From NCBI RefSeq assembly GCF_030845195.1, contig NZ_CP132543.1, positions 1,381,501-1,445,500 of the forward strand: DNA of 64,000 nucleotides, in the 5' to 3' direction. Positions 9,963 through 17,603 of the stretch are shown one piece after another (within the stretch, counting starts at the first letter, position 1; every line of letters starts with the position of its first letter). Below the pieces are notes generated by a model that saw only the letters and a program-made list of their open reading frames with translations, did not search any database and had not been told where the DNA came from. A program made the position numbers and the translations under genes. This DNA is from Sanyastnella coralliicola. GTDB lineage: Bacteria; Bacteroidota; Bacteroidia; Flavobacteriales_D; Sanyastnellaceae.

Positions 9963-11531
9963 TCAACTCCCTTTAACCAATTTCTTGCTGTATGTTTTAT
10001 CTCCTTGCATTAGCTGCATGTAGTATACGCCGTCAGCTTGATCAGATAGGTCGAGCATATTGCGGTATTGACCGTCGAAGTCGTTGATTTGCTCATCGTA
10101 TACGAGGCTTCCCATTTGATCATAGATCATAACGCGCACGGGGTCATTTGCAGGCAGTGTGAACTGCAGTGCAAACTGACCGCTACTTGGGTTAGGGAAG
10201 AATGAGATGTTGCTCATATCGAGGTCATTCGCATTGCGAAGCTTTGTATCCGCGTTTTCGTTTACGATGGCCATGTCTTCCTCAGTCACATTGTCGATTT
10301 CTAGACGGATGCTGACCTCAGAATCAACTTCGAATCCATCAGGACGCTCCATAGCGAGTGAAAGTTCTTCTAGTCCTTGCATCAATTCGTCCAGTCCTTC
10401 ACCGAACTCATCCATGCCTTCTAGGCTTTCCATAAGACCTTCTAGTCCTTCACCGAGATCATCAAGGTGAATTTCCATGTCGTAAAGCTGACCCCCAAGC
10501 TCGTCTACTCCTTGAAGGTTAGGAACGACCATCAGTCCTTCGTAGTTATGGTACTCACGTGAGCCGATTTCAGTGGTTGTTGTCATGGTATTCTGTCCAC
10601 GACGGTATTCGATGGTTACCTGATCACCTGGTGATGTTCCGCGGATCGCTGTAACGAGCTCATCCCAATTATGAACGAGGTCTCCATTGAAACGCTTGAT
10701 AAGGTCACCAGCTTCTAGACCTGCTGATTCAGCGGATGATCCTTCGATCACAGATCCTAGCATTACACCAGCATCTGGTCCACATCCTCCAGGAGTAACA
10801 CCAAGGAACGAACGTTCTTCCATGTCTTCACTCTTGAAGAAGTTTTCTTCGCTGTACTTGTCAGGGTAGAGGTTATCGAGGTTGATTTCGAAGTCTCCGC
10901 CATTAAAGTCAAATGACTCTCCTGACCATGGGAAACCGATTTCTTCCACTGGACGCTCACCGAAAGTCACTTTCGTTTTTTCTTCGTTTCCATCACGGTT
11001 GTACTTGATGGTTACTTTTTCATCTGGTTTGTGCGCTTTGATCGCCTCAACCAACTCGTCGTAGCTGTTGACGTCGTATTTACCCACTTTCGTTATGATG
11101 TCACCTTCTTGAAGGTCACTTTCAGATGCCGCTGTGTCATCGATGATTCCTGAAACACGAGCTCCACGGGTACCGTCTGGTCCGTTTGCTGTGTCTACAT
11201 ATACACCGAGGAATGCGCGTCCAGAGCTTTTTTCAGGATAGAAGCTAAGGTCGTAGTTCTGCTCTTCACCGTTTTGATTCAGTTTGCGAACAGTAATTTC
11301 GAAGGCCTGTCCTTCTTCAAGGTTTCCGAATTCATCAAGGATGTCGAGTTCTTTGAGGATAGCCTCAATGTCATCACCATTCTGAAGGTTGATCTCTTTC
11401 TCGAGTTCTTCAACCTCGCCGTTGGATTCTTTCTTGATCTTAACGGTGGCTTTGTCTTGTGCTTGAGAGAAACTAACCGCGAAAACAGCTAGCAGCACAA
11501 ACAGGGCTTTAAGGAGATTTTGGTACCGCAT
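9963..11531 (-). CDS. Secreted double-PDZ protein with T9SS type A sorting domain
   Basis: 522 aa. A signal peptide (residues 1-25, ending SFSQAQ) is followed by an acidic region. Two PDZ domains follow: residues about 95-175 (RAFLGVYVD, then the SDLQEGDIITKVG loop) and about 245-320 (RSFLGVTPG, then the AGLEAGDLIKRFN loop). The segment at about 330-400 is a Gly/Leu/Glu/Asp/Met repeat. The C-terminal 80 residues (FFPNPSSGQFALQF to KKLVKG) are a T9SS type A sorting domain. There is no protease domain, so this looks like a secreted peptide-binding scaffold and not a DegP/HtrA enzyme. It is transcribed alone, with a -7 box at 11553-11560. Confidence 0.85.
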   Translation of the reverse strand: MRYQNLLKALFVLLAVFAVSFSQAQDKATVKIKKESNGEVEELEKEINLQNGDDIEAILKELDILDEFGNLEEGQAFEITVRKLNQNGEEQNYDLSFYPEKSSGRAFLGVYVDTANGPDGTRGARVSGIIDDTAASESDLQEGDIITKVGKYDVNSYDELVEAIKAHKPDEKVTIKYNRDGNEEKTKVTFGERPVEEIGFPWSGESFDFNGGDFEINLDNLYPDKYSEENFFKSEDMEERSFLGVTPGGCGPDAGVMLGSVIEGSSAESAGLEAGDLIKRFNGDLVHNWDELVTAIRGTSPGDQVTIEYRRGQNTMTTTTEIGSREYHNYEGLMVVPNLQGVDELGGQLYDMEIHLDDLGEGLEGLMESLEGMDEFGEGLDELMQGLEELSLAMERPDGFEVDSEVSIRLEIDNVTEEDMAIVNENADTKLRNANDLDMSNISFFPNPSSGQFALQFTLPANDPVRVMIYDQMGSLVYDEQINDFDGQYRNMLDLSDQADGVYYMQLMQGDKTYSKKLVKGS

Positions 11532-11552
11532 GTTATTGATTTTGATTCATCT

Positions 11553-11560
11553 CAAATCTA
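11553..11560 (-). promoter_or_regulatory. -7 box of the PDZ protein gene
   Basis: Reverse-strand TAGATTTG, an exact TAnnTTTG, ends 21 nt upstream of the ATG at 11531. No convincing -33 TTTG is seen. Confidence 0.45.
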
Positions 11561-11611
11561 AACCCAATGAACGTGAGCGGGTGTTAATGCTTCGCAAGAA
11601 ATGTTAATGCA

Positions 11612-12784
11612 TTATTCTTCGCGGAAGAAGTCAATGTACTTCTTATCAATGAGATGCACCTCTTTATAGTAGTAGTGTATGATCTCGCTAGCGCGGAATC
11701 CGGAACGTGCCATGCGCATGGCTCCCTCTTGACAAAGGCCCACTCCGTGACCAAATCCTACACCAGTGAAATTGACGAATTCCTCATCCTCATCAATCAC
11801 GAAGAAGGCGGACCGAAGTCCCATATCTCTTCTGATGGTGGTCATTCGTAGATTTCGAAGGCTGTCAGAGAAGTACCGTGTACGCTCTGTTGGGTAGAAT
11901 GCCATCACGAGACTATCAGAAGCTTCATCAAAGTCAAAATCTTCATGGGAGCGCAGGTAGTTCAGCCATTTCTCTTTTGGAATTCGCTTCTCCCAATTGC
12001 TATGGGGCATGACGAGGCAAAAGGTGTCAGGTCTGCCCACCAAATAGGGAAGAGGCTTACTCCAGACGTATTCAGAATTCAATGTGTGTCCGCCGCAGTT
12101 CGAGTGAAATGCAGCTGTAATCAAGTTGATGTCAGAATCGACTAAGACTTGATCTTTCGTATCCCAAGTAGCAATGGGAATGCGGTATTCATAACGCGCA
12201 ATCCCATGGTAGGCTTGACAATGCACTTGATCACATACGTTGAAGCCTTCGTTGATGTGGCGGTCTTTATTGGCGAGAGCGTAGGTACGTGCTATGATTG
12301 CTTGCACTTTATAATACTCTAGTTCTTGCTTTGCACCAGATTCGGCTTCAGTAACTCCAGCCACATAACGCTCAACAGAAGCTTCGTTCACAAGAAATAA
12401 ACGCCCCTTTAAAGCGCGTACAATGAGGTTGTCTGGATATATGTAGTTCGATTTCTTCTTAGAAACCTGGGTAGCCGATAATCTGAACTTACTTTCCCAT
12501 TCCTGGGATTGAATGATCAGGCGCTGATAGTTCCCAATAACTTTGCCCTGATACTTGAGCGTCACAAGACTTCCTTGAGCGGTGAGTTCTATTTGTGAAG
12601 CAGCGGGAAGGTCTAAAACTTGCTTGTCATTGTAGGTGACTACATAGCTTCCTTCGGTAATAAACACCTGAGCATTCAGGTGTGGATCTCCACCATTAAT
12701 CCCTACTCGAAGTTGATCCTGAGCGTCGATATCAGAAAAGCATAAGATGCTTATTGCCAGAAGTATGTAATGAAATAGCTTCAC
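11612..12784 (-). CDS. SpoIID/LytB domain protein
   Basis: 390 aa with a signal peptide ending in DIDAQDQ. The SpoIID/LytB fold covers about residues 100-385: GRLFLVNEASVERYVAGV, the catalytic-type EAESGAKQELEYYKVQAIIARTYAL stretch, and the C-terminal GFGHGVGLCQEGAM motif. SpoIID is a lytic transglycosylase acting on denuded peptidoglycan glycans. In non-sporulating Bacteroidetes it presumably remodels cell wall, though the substrate is not known. The start is a GTG, 7 bp behind lpxB, so it belongs to the surE-lpxB operon. Confidence 0.88.
   Translation of the reverse strand: MKLFHYILLAISILCFSDIDAQDQLRVGINGGDPHLNAQVFITEGSYVVTYNDKQVLDLPAASQIELTAQGSLVTLKYQGKVIGNYQRLIIQSQEWESKFRLSATQVSKKKSNYIYPDNLIVRALKGRLFLVNEASVERYVAGVTEAESGAKQELEYYKVQAIIARTYALANKDRHINEGFNVCDQVHCQAYHGIARYEYRIPIATWDTKDQVLVDSDINLITAAFHSNCGGHTLNSEYVWSKPLPYLVGRPDTFCLVMPHSNWEKRIPKEKWLNYLRSHEDFDFDEASDSLVMAFYPTERTRYFSDSLRNLRMTTIRRDMGLRSAFFVIDEDEEFVNFTGVGFGHGVGLCQEGAMRMARSGFRASEIIHYYYKEVHLIDKKYIDFFREE
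11686..11698 (-). repeat. 13-bp dispersed motif TTCCGCGCTAGCG, exact copy
   Basis: Reverse-strand exact copy inside the SpoIID-like gene, read there in a frame encoding FRAS. One of eight exact copies in the window; see findings. Confidence 0.85.
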
Positions 12785-12791
12785 TAAAGAT

Positions 12792-13907
12792 TTAATTCTG
12801 AATTTTGTTCTTCAGATCATCAACGATAATGGTTGCTGCTTCGCCAGAAGCACCACCGCCTCCCAATTTTTCTTTCAATTGGGCGTAGCCTTTGAGCAGC
12901 TCTTGTCGCTTTCCATTTGGGTCGAGTAGTGAGCTTAACTCTTTCGAAATAAGATCTGTGTTCATCTCTCCTTGAATCAATTCACGTACCACTTCTTTAT
13001 CCATGATCAGGTTGACAAGTGAGATGTACTTGATCTTTACCAAGCGTTTCGCGATTTGATAGGAGATGCTGCTTCCTTTATAGCAAACAGCCTGAGGCAT
13101 GCCATGCAACGCGGCTTCTAGCGTGGCTGTTCCAGAAGTCACAAGTCCAGCTTTTGCCTTCTGAAAAAGGGCATAGGTCTCGCCAAAAACGATATTGAAG
13201 TCTGAGATTGACTTAAACTGCTCGTAGAAAGAGGGCGATTGGCCAGGGGCACCGGCGACTACGAATTCATATTCAGGGAAACGTTTGGCCACTTCTAGCA
13301 TCACAGGCAACATCGTGCTAATTTCCTGCTTACGGCTTCCAGGGAGCAATGCAATGATCTCTTTTCCAGGAGTTTCGATCGATAGGCTTTTACTGTGTTC
13401 CTCTTTGCCGATGACGTCTAAGAGTGGATGTCCGACGAAGTCTACTTCCATCCCGTGGCCTTTGTAGAAGTCTTTTTCAAAAGGGAGAATCGTCAGCATA
13501 CGTGTTACGTCTTGCTTGATTCGTTTCACTCGCCCTTCTTTCCAGGCCCATACTTGAGGTGAGATGTAGTAGTATACCGGAATACCTTGTTCTCTGCAGA
13601 AAGTGGCGATGCGCAGATTAAAACCTGGGTAGTCAACCAAAATCACGGCATCTGGAGCATATTCCAGAATGTCTTCCTTACATAGTTTGATGTTGCCAAG
13701 AATGGTACGAATGTTCATGAGGACTTCAATGAAGCCCATGAATGCCAGGTCTTTATAGTGTTTTACGAGTGTAGCGCCTTGTTCTTCCATGAGGTCACCG
13801 CCCCAAGCACGAAAGGAGGGAGAAGCATCGCGTTCGGCGATAGCCTTCATCAAATTTGAAGCATGTAAATCTCCTGAAGCCTCTCCGGCAATGACGTAGT
13901 ATTTCAC
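12792..13907 (-). CDS. lpxB: Lipid-A-disaccharide synthase LpxB
   Basis: 371 aa, usual length. It joins UDP-2,3-diacylglucosamine and lipid X to form the tetra-acyl disaccharide of lipid A at the inner membrane. It has the N-terminal motif MKYYVIAGEASGDLHASNLM, the central DYPGFNLRIA and ISPQVWAWKEGRVKRI segments, and the nucleotide-sugar binding motif LLPGSRKQEI, then GTATLEAAL, all conserved in GT19. The start is a GTG at 13907. It lies 1 bp behind the small membrane protein and 7 bp ahead of the spoIID-like gene. This shows the organism makes lipid A. Confidence 0.97.
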   Translation of the reverse strand: MKYYVIAGEASGDLHASNLMKAIAERDASPSFRAWGGDLMEEQGATLVKHYKDLAFMGFIEVLMNIRTILGNIKLCKEDILEYAPDAVILVDYPGFNLRIATFCREQGIPVYYYISPQVWAWKEGRVKRIKQDVTRMLTILPFEKDFYKGHGMEVDFVGHPLLDVIGKEEHSKSLSIETPGKEIIALLPGSRKQEISTMLPVMLEVAKRFPEYEFVVAGAPGQSPSFYEQFKSISDFNIVFGETYALFQKAKAGLVTSGTATLEAALHGMPQAVCYKGSSISYQIAKRLVKIKYISLVNLIMDKEVVRELIQGEMNTDLISKELSSLLDPNGKRQELLKGYAQLKEKLGGGGASGEAATIIVDDLKNKIQN

Positions 13908-13908
13908 T

Positions 13909-14205
13909 TCAGTAAAAATAGATTACAACCGGCACCGAAAGTATCACAATTCCTAACACACCGCGGCAAAAGTTATACCACTGGAAGCGCATGAATAGTG
14001 CAAAAAGGAAGATGTCGAATAACACACTTACGGTGATGATCTTGTCTGTAAAGAAGCCGGAACCAATGAAGACATCGTTGATGAAGTAGCTTAGCTCTTG
14101 AGAGTAGTATACCGACCAAAAGGTGGCGTACATAAAGAAGCCAATGACAGCTCCAAGTACACCGGCAATGGCACCGATCCAGAGTTTATCGAATCGTTCT
14201 TTCAT
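13909..14205 (-). CDS. Small membrane protein between surE and lpxB
   Basis: 98 aa with three predicted transmembrane helices (about residues 9-32, 55-70 and 78-97). No family motif that I recognise. Its ATG overlaps the surE stop by 4 bp (ATGA) and it ends 1 bp before lpxB, so translation is coupled on both sides. A small membrane protein in this position is common in Bacteroidetes. Function unknown. Confidence 0.75.
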   Translation of the reverse strand: MKERFDKLWIGAIAGVLGAVIGFFMYATFWSVYYSQELSYFINDVFIGSGFFTDKIITVSVLFDIFLFALFMRFQWYNFCRGVLGIVILSVPVVIYFY

Positions 14206-14981
14206 AGATCAAAGTCCCACTGATTAAGGGTGCCAATGGCGTGGTGGTTGGTTAAGTCAAATTGCGTTGGCACCACAGAAACATATCCATTAGCCAAGGC
14301 CCATTCGTCTGTATCTTCTCCTTTGTCTGGGTTTTGGAATTTCCCTGTCATCCAGTAGTATTCGCTTCCCCAAGGTGATTGGCGCTTTTCAAACGCGTCT
14401 TCCCAACTACCCATCGCTTGTCGACAAATCTTAACTCCTTTAATCTCCTCAAGTGGGAGTTTCGGGATGTTCACATTGAGACAAGAGCCTTTGGGAACTC
14501 CATTCTTTAACACGGCTTCTGCGATCTTCTTTACGAAGGGCTTACAAGGTTCGAAATCCGCGTTAGCGCTATGGTCAAGAAGAGAATAGCCGATGCTAGG
14601 AACGCTCTCTACGGCTCCTTCTACAGCAGCAGACATTGTTCCTGAGTAGATAACGTTAATGCTGCTATTCGCTCCGTGATTGATGCCTGAAACCAAGAGG
14701 TCAGGCTTCCTATCTAAGACGCGATATATCGCCAGCTTCACACAATCCACAGGAGTGCCGGACGTTGAGAATGCACGAACCCCTGAAACTGGGTAATCCA
14801 CCTCTTCTAATCGAAGGATATTGTTGATGGTCACAGCATGACCCATGCCTGATTGCGGACTATCTGGGGCGACCACCCACACATCACCCAACTCAACCAT
14901 TACTTCGATCAAGTTGCGGATTCCCTTGGCAAAAATGCCATCGTCGTTGGTGACTAAGATTAATGGGCGTTCTGTGCTCAT
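14202..14981 (-). CDS. surE: 5'/3'-nucleotidase SurE
   Basis: 259 aa. SurE dephosphorylates nucleoside monophosphates and helps stationary-phase survival. Metal and substrate residues are visible: ILVTNDDG (N12, D13, D14), then APDSPQSGMGHAVT, then VSGINHGANSS and YSGTMSAAVEG. The first gene of the operon surE - membrane protein - lpxB - spoIID, divergent from the small T9SS gene at 15090. A near copy of the 13-bp motif (ATCCGCGTTAGCG, 14556-14568) lies within it. Confidence 0.96.
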   Translation of the reverse strand: MSTERPLILVTNDDGIFAKGIRNLIEVMVELGDVWVVAPDSPQSGMGHAVTINNILRLEEVDYPVSGVRAFSTSGTPVDCVKLAIYRVLDRKPDLLVSGINHGANSSINVIYSGTMSAAVEGAVESVPSIGYSLLDHSANADFEPCKPFVKKIAEAVLKNGVPKGSCLNVNIPKLPLEEIKGVKICRQAMGSWEDAFEKRQSPWGSEYYWMTGKFQNPDKGEDTDEWALANGYVSVVPTQFDLTNHHAIGTLNQWDFDL

Positions 14982-15028
14982 AGTTAGGCGTATTTTGAGT
15001 TCGCTTGTATTTACTTTGAAACTCAGTG

Positions 15029-15036
15029 CAAACTTA
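15029..15036 (-). promoter_or_regulatory. -7 box of the surE-lpxB operon
   Basis: Reverse-strand TAAGTTTG, an exact TAnnTTTG, 47 bp upstream of the surE ATG. The -33 region is degenerate. Confidence 0.45.
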
Positions 15037-15089
15037 TGAAGAGCACCGTGAAACTTTTGTGAAGCTAAGCCTGTATTTTCAACGTCAGA

Positions 15090-15686
15090 ATGTGGTCTAA
15101 ACTCTTTTTAACGGTATTTGCTCTCCTCCCTGGAGTCATCCTTGCTCAGGGACAGCATCACTTGCTTGAATCGATGTCGGTTCGACAGGTAGATGATGGC
15201 GTGCGTATTGATTTTGGGATCAAGGGAGGGGCCAGTTGTACGGGGGCTCAAATGCAACGCCGACTTGGCGAATCTGATTTCGTTCAAGTGGGGCAAATTC
15301 AAGGGGTTTGTGGAGGAAGTGAGTTTACTGAATACTATACCATCGTTGATTCTTCTCCGATTAATAATCAAGAAGCACATTATCGCTTGATCTTAGGCAA
15401 TCAAGGGCCGACAACTGAATTGTCTATTACATTCATCCCGATGACAGGTGAGGTTTTGATGTACCCTAATCCCACGAACGGCCCCGCACGCGTCCGTTGG
15501 AGCGGAGTAGATGGGGATGTGTACATCTTGCGTGTTATAGACGCTTCTGGCCATCTTATGCACGAGGAACAGGTAATTGCTCCTTCGACCAATGCGAATT
15601 TCCAAGACCTACGACCGGGCTTTTATATCTTGCAACTGATCAAAGAAGGAGAGGAGCCGATGAGCTACCGCTTCCTACGTCAGTAG
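15090..15686 (+). CDS. Small secreted protein with T9SS type A sorting domain
   Basis: 198 aa. Signal peptide MWSKLFLTVFALLPGVILAQ, then a beta-rich region of about 95 residues with three cysteines and no recognised family, then a type A sorting domain from GEVLMYPNPTNGPARV to the end (GFYILQLIKEG...YRFLR). The cargo portion is very short. It is followed 3 bp later by yjbQ, so the two are probably transcribed together although their products act in different compartments. Confidence 0.8.
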   Translation: MWSKLFLTVFALLPGVILAQGQHHLLESMSVRQVDDGVRIDFGIKGGASCTGAQMQRRLGESDFVQVGQIQGVCGGSEFTEYYTIVDSSPINNQEAHYRLILGNQGPTTELSITFIPMTGEVLMYPNPTNGPARVRWSGVDGDVYILRVIDASGHLMHEEQVIAPSTNANFQDLRPGFYILQLIKEGEEPMSYRFLRQ

Positions 15687-15689
15687 ATT

Positions 15690-16097
15690 ATGGCAGAACA
15701 TTTTGCAATTGAATTGCCTCCCTTTCCAAGAGGCATACATCTCATTACGAACCACGTCCGCAAAGACTTACCATTGAATGGTGATGGGGTTCTCCATTTG
15801 TTTATTCAACACACTTCAGCAGCACTGACGATTAATGAGAACGCTGATCCGGATGTCCGTCACGATATGGAATTAATGATGGACCGCATCGTACCTGAAA
15901 ACCAGCAAGGGCTATTGCACACCTACGAGGGGCCTGATGATATGCCTGCGCACACCAAGTCGTCCCTTTTCGGTAGCTCCGTGAGCATTCCGTTTTCTGA
16001 AGGGAATTTACTGTTGGGAACATGGCAAGGTATTTACCTCTGCGAGTTCCGCAATTCCACCGGTAGGCGAAGAATGATCGCTACAGTGATGCGCTGA
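15690..16097 (+). CDS. YjbQ family (UPF0047) protein
   Basis: 135 aa, full length for the family. The hallmark HTSAALTINENADPDVRHDM is at residues about 40-60, and the C-terminal part GTWQGIYLCEFRNSTGRRRM carries the invariant GTWQ. Members have been reported to have weak thiamine-phosphate synthase activity in vivo; the physiological role is unsettled. Cytosolic. Its stop codon abuts the stop of the convergent pepD gene with no intervening base, and I see no terminator between them. Confidence 0.93.
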   Translation: MAEHFAIELPPFPRGIHLITNHVRKDLPLNGDGVLHLFIQHTSAALTINENADPDVRHDMELMMDRIVPENQQGLLHTYEGPDDMPAHTKSSLFGSSVSIPFSEGNLLLGTWQGIYLCEFRNSTGRRRMIATVMR

Positions 16098-17558
16098 TTA
16101 ATTCTGAGGAATACGCTTCAGCGTTTCTAGCAAAAAGCCCCAGTACTTCTGTACAGAACTGATTTGAACCTTCTCGTCAGGACTGTGTGCTCCACGGATA
16201 TTAGGACCGAACGAAACCATATCCATATCAGGGTAGTTCGTTCCAAGGATTCCACACTCTAGACCAGCATGACAAGCAAGAACGTTTGGTTCTTCCTTGA
16301 ACATCTCACGGTAGAGATCAGCCATTAACGAAACGATGTCTGATGAAGGGCGAGGCTGCCAACCTGGGTAAGCTCCGGACGCCAAAACCGTTAGATCGAT
16401 TTGCTCGAAGTTCGCTGTTAATGCGTTCGCTAGATCATCTTTTTCTGTGTCTAGAGAGCTGCGTGTAAGGCACATAACCGTTACTTCACCGTCTTTCACG
16501 ACTACTCGAGCAAGGTTATTCGAAGTCTGTACGAGGTCTTCGATATCTGGGCTCATACGGTAGATACCATTCCACGTAGTGTAGATTGCGTTGGTTAATG
16601 CTGTTTGGAATTCCTCCTGCATCACTTTTCCCGGAAGATCAACAGACTCCATTGTGATGTGAAGATCTGGGTCAGTAGTTCCGTGCTCCGCAGACAAGAT
16701 TCCTTCCATCTCTTTCACGTAAGCCGCGAATTTTTCGTCTTGTGAAGTCGGAACTGTCACTACGGCCACTGATTCACGAGGGATGGCATTACGCAATCCA
16801 CCACCATCAATGCTAGCAACACGTACACCATAGTTTTCAAGCGACTTCCAAAGCACACGATTCATGAGCTTGTTCGCGTTTCCAAGACCTTTGTTGATGT
16901 CCATTCCGGAGTGTCCTCCTGAAAGACCTTTTACGGTAATCTTGAAAGCGACGTGATTCGCTGGAGTGTCTTCTTCAGTGTAGCTTCCGTTTGCTGTGAT
17001 ATCAACACCTCCGGCACAACCAATTGTCAACTCGTCATCGTCTTCGGTGTCAAGGTTGAGTAGAATCTTTCCTTTGAGCCATCCGCCTTTCAACTCAAGA
17101 GCACCAGTCATTCCTGTTTCTTCATCGATCGTGAAGAGGGCGTCGATTGCTGGGTGCTCAATGTCATCGCTTGCGAGGATTGCCATAATCGAAGCAACAC
17201 CGATACCGTTATCAGCACCGAGTGTTGTTCCTTCGGCTTTCACCCAGTCATCTTCCACGAACATCTTGATTCCTTCAGCATCGAAGTCGAAGTTCGTATC
17301 GTTATTCTTTTGATGAACCATGTCCAGGTGACTTTGCATCACTAGGGGAGTGCGGTTCTCCATTCCGGCAGTCGCTGGCTTGCGGATTAGTACGTTGCCC
17401 ACTTCGTCTACTTCGGTAGGAAGTCCGAGCTTGTTCCCGAAGTCAACCATAAATTGGATGACACGTTCTTCTTTCTTTGACGGACGAGGAACGGCATTCA
17501 GGTCAGCGAAATGGTTCCACATGCTTTTCGGCTCTAGGCTACGTACTTCTTGGCTCAT
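16098..17558 (-). CDS. pepD: Aminoacyl-histidine dipeptidase PepD (M20C)
   Basis: 486 aa, the usual length. A zinc dipeptidase that hydrolyses Xaa-His and other dipeptides in the cytoplasm. Metal ligands are in MQSHLDMVHQK (His, Asp), TTLGADNGIGVA (bridging Asp), IDEETGMTGA (catalytic Glu pair) and NLDTEDDDELTIGCAGG. The lid domain has SGGHSGMDINKG, and the C-terminal His ligand is in GAHSPDEKVQI. It lies 45 bp behind the alpha-2-macroglobulin gene in the same direction, with no terminator between, so read-through is possible. Confidence 0.96.
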   Translation of the reverse strand: MSQEVRSLEPKSMWNHFADLNAVPRPSKKEERVIQFMVDFGNKLGLPTEVDEVGNVLIRKPATAGMENRTPLVMQSHLDMVHQKNNDTNFDFDAEGIKMFVEDDWVKAEGTTLGADNGIGVASIMAILASDDIEHPAIDALFTIDEETGMTGALELKGGWLKGKILLNLDTEDDDELTIGCAGGVDITANGSYTEEDTPANHVAFKITVKGLSGGHSGMDINKGLGNANKLMNRVLWKSLENYGVRVASIDGGGLRNAIPRESVAVVTVPTSQDEKFAAYVKEMEGILSAEHGTTDPDLHITMESVDLPGKVMQEEFQTALTNAIYTTWNGIYRMSPDIEDLVQTSNNLARVVVKDGEVTVMCLTRSSLDTEKDDLANALTANFEQIDLTVLASGAYPGWQPRPSSDIVSLMADLYREMFKEEPNVLACHAGLECGILGTNYPDMDMVSFGPNIRGAHSPDEKVQISSVQKYWGFLLETLKRIPQN

Positions 17559-17603
17559 CTTATTTTCTAATTAGTGCATAGATCATTCAAATGCACCGCG
17601 AAG

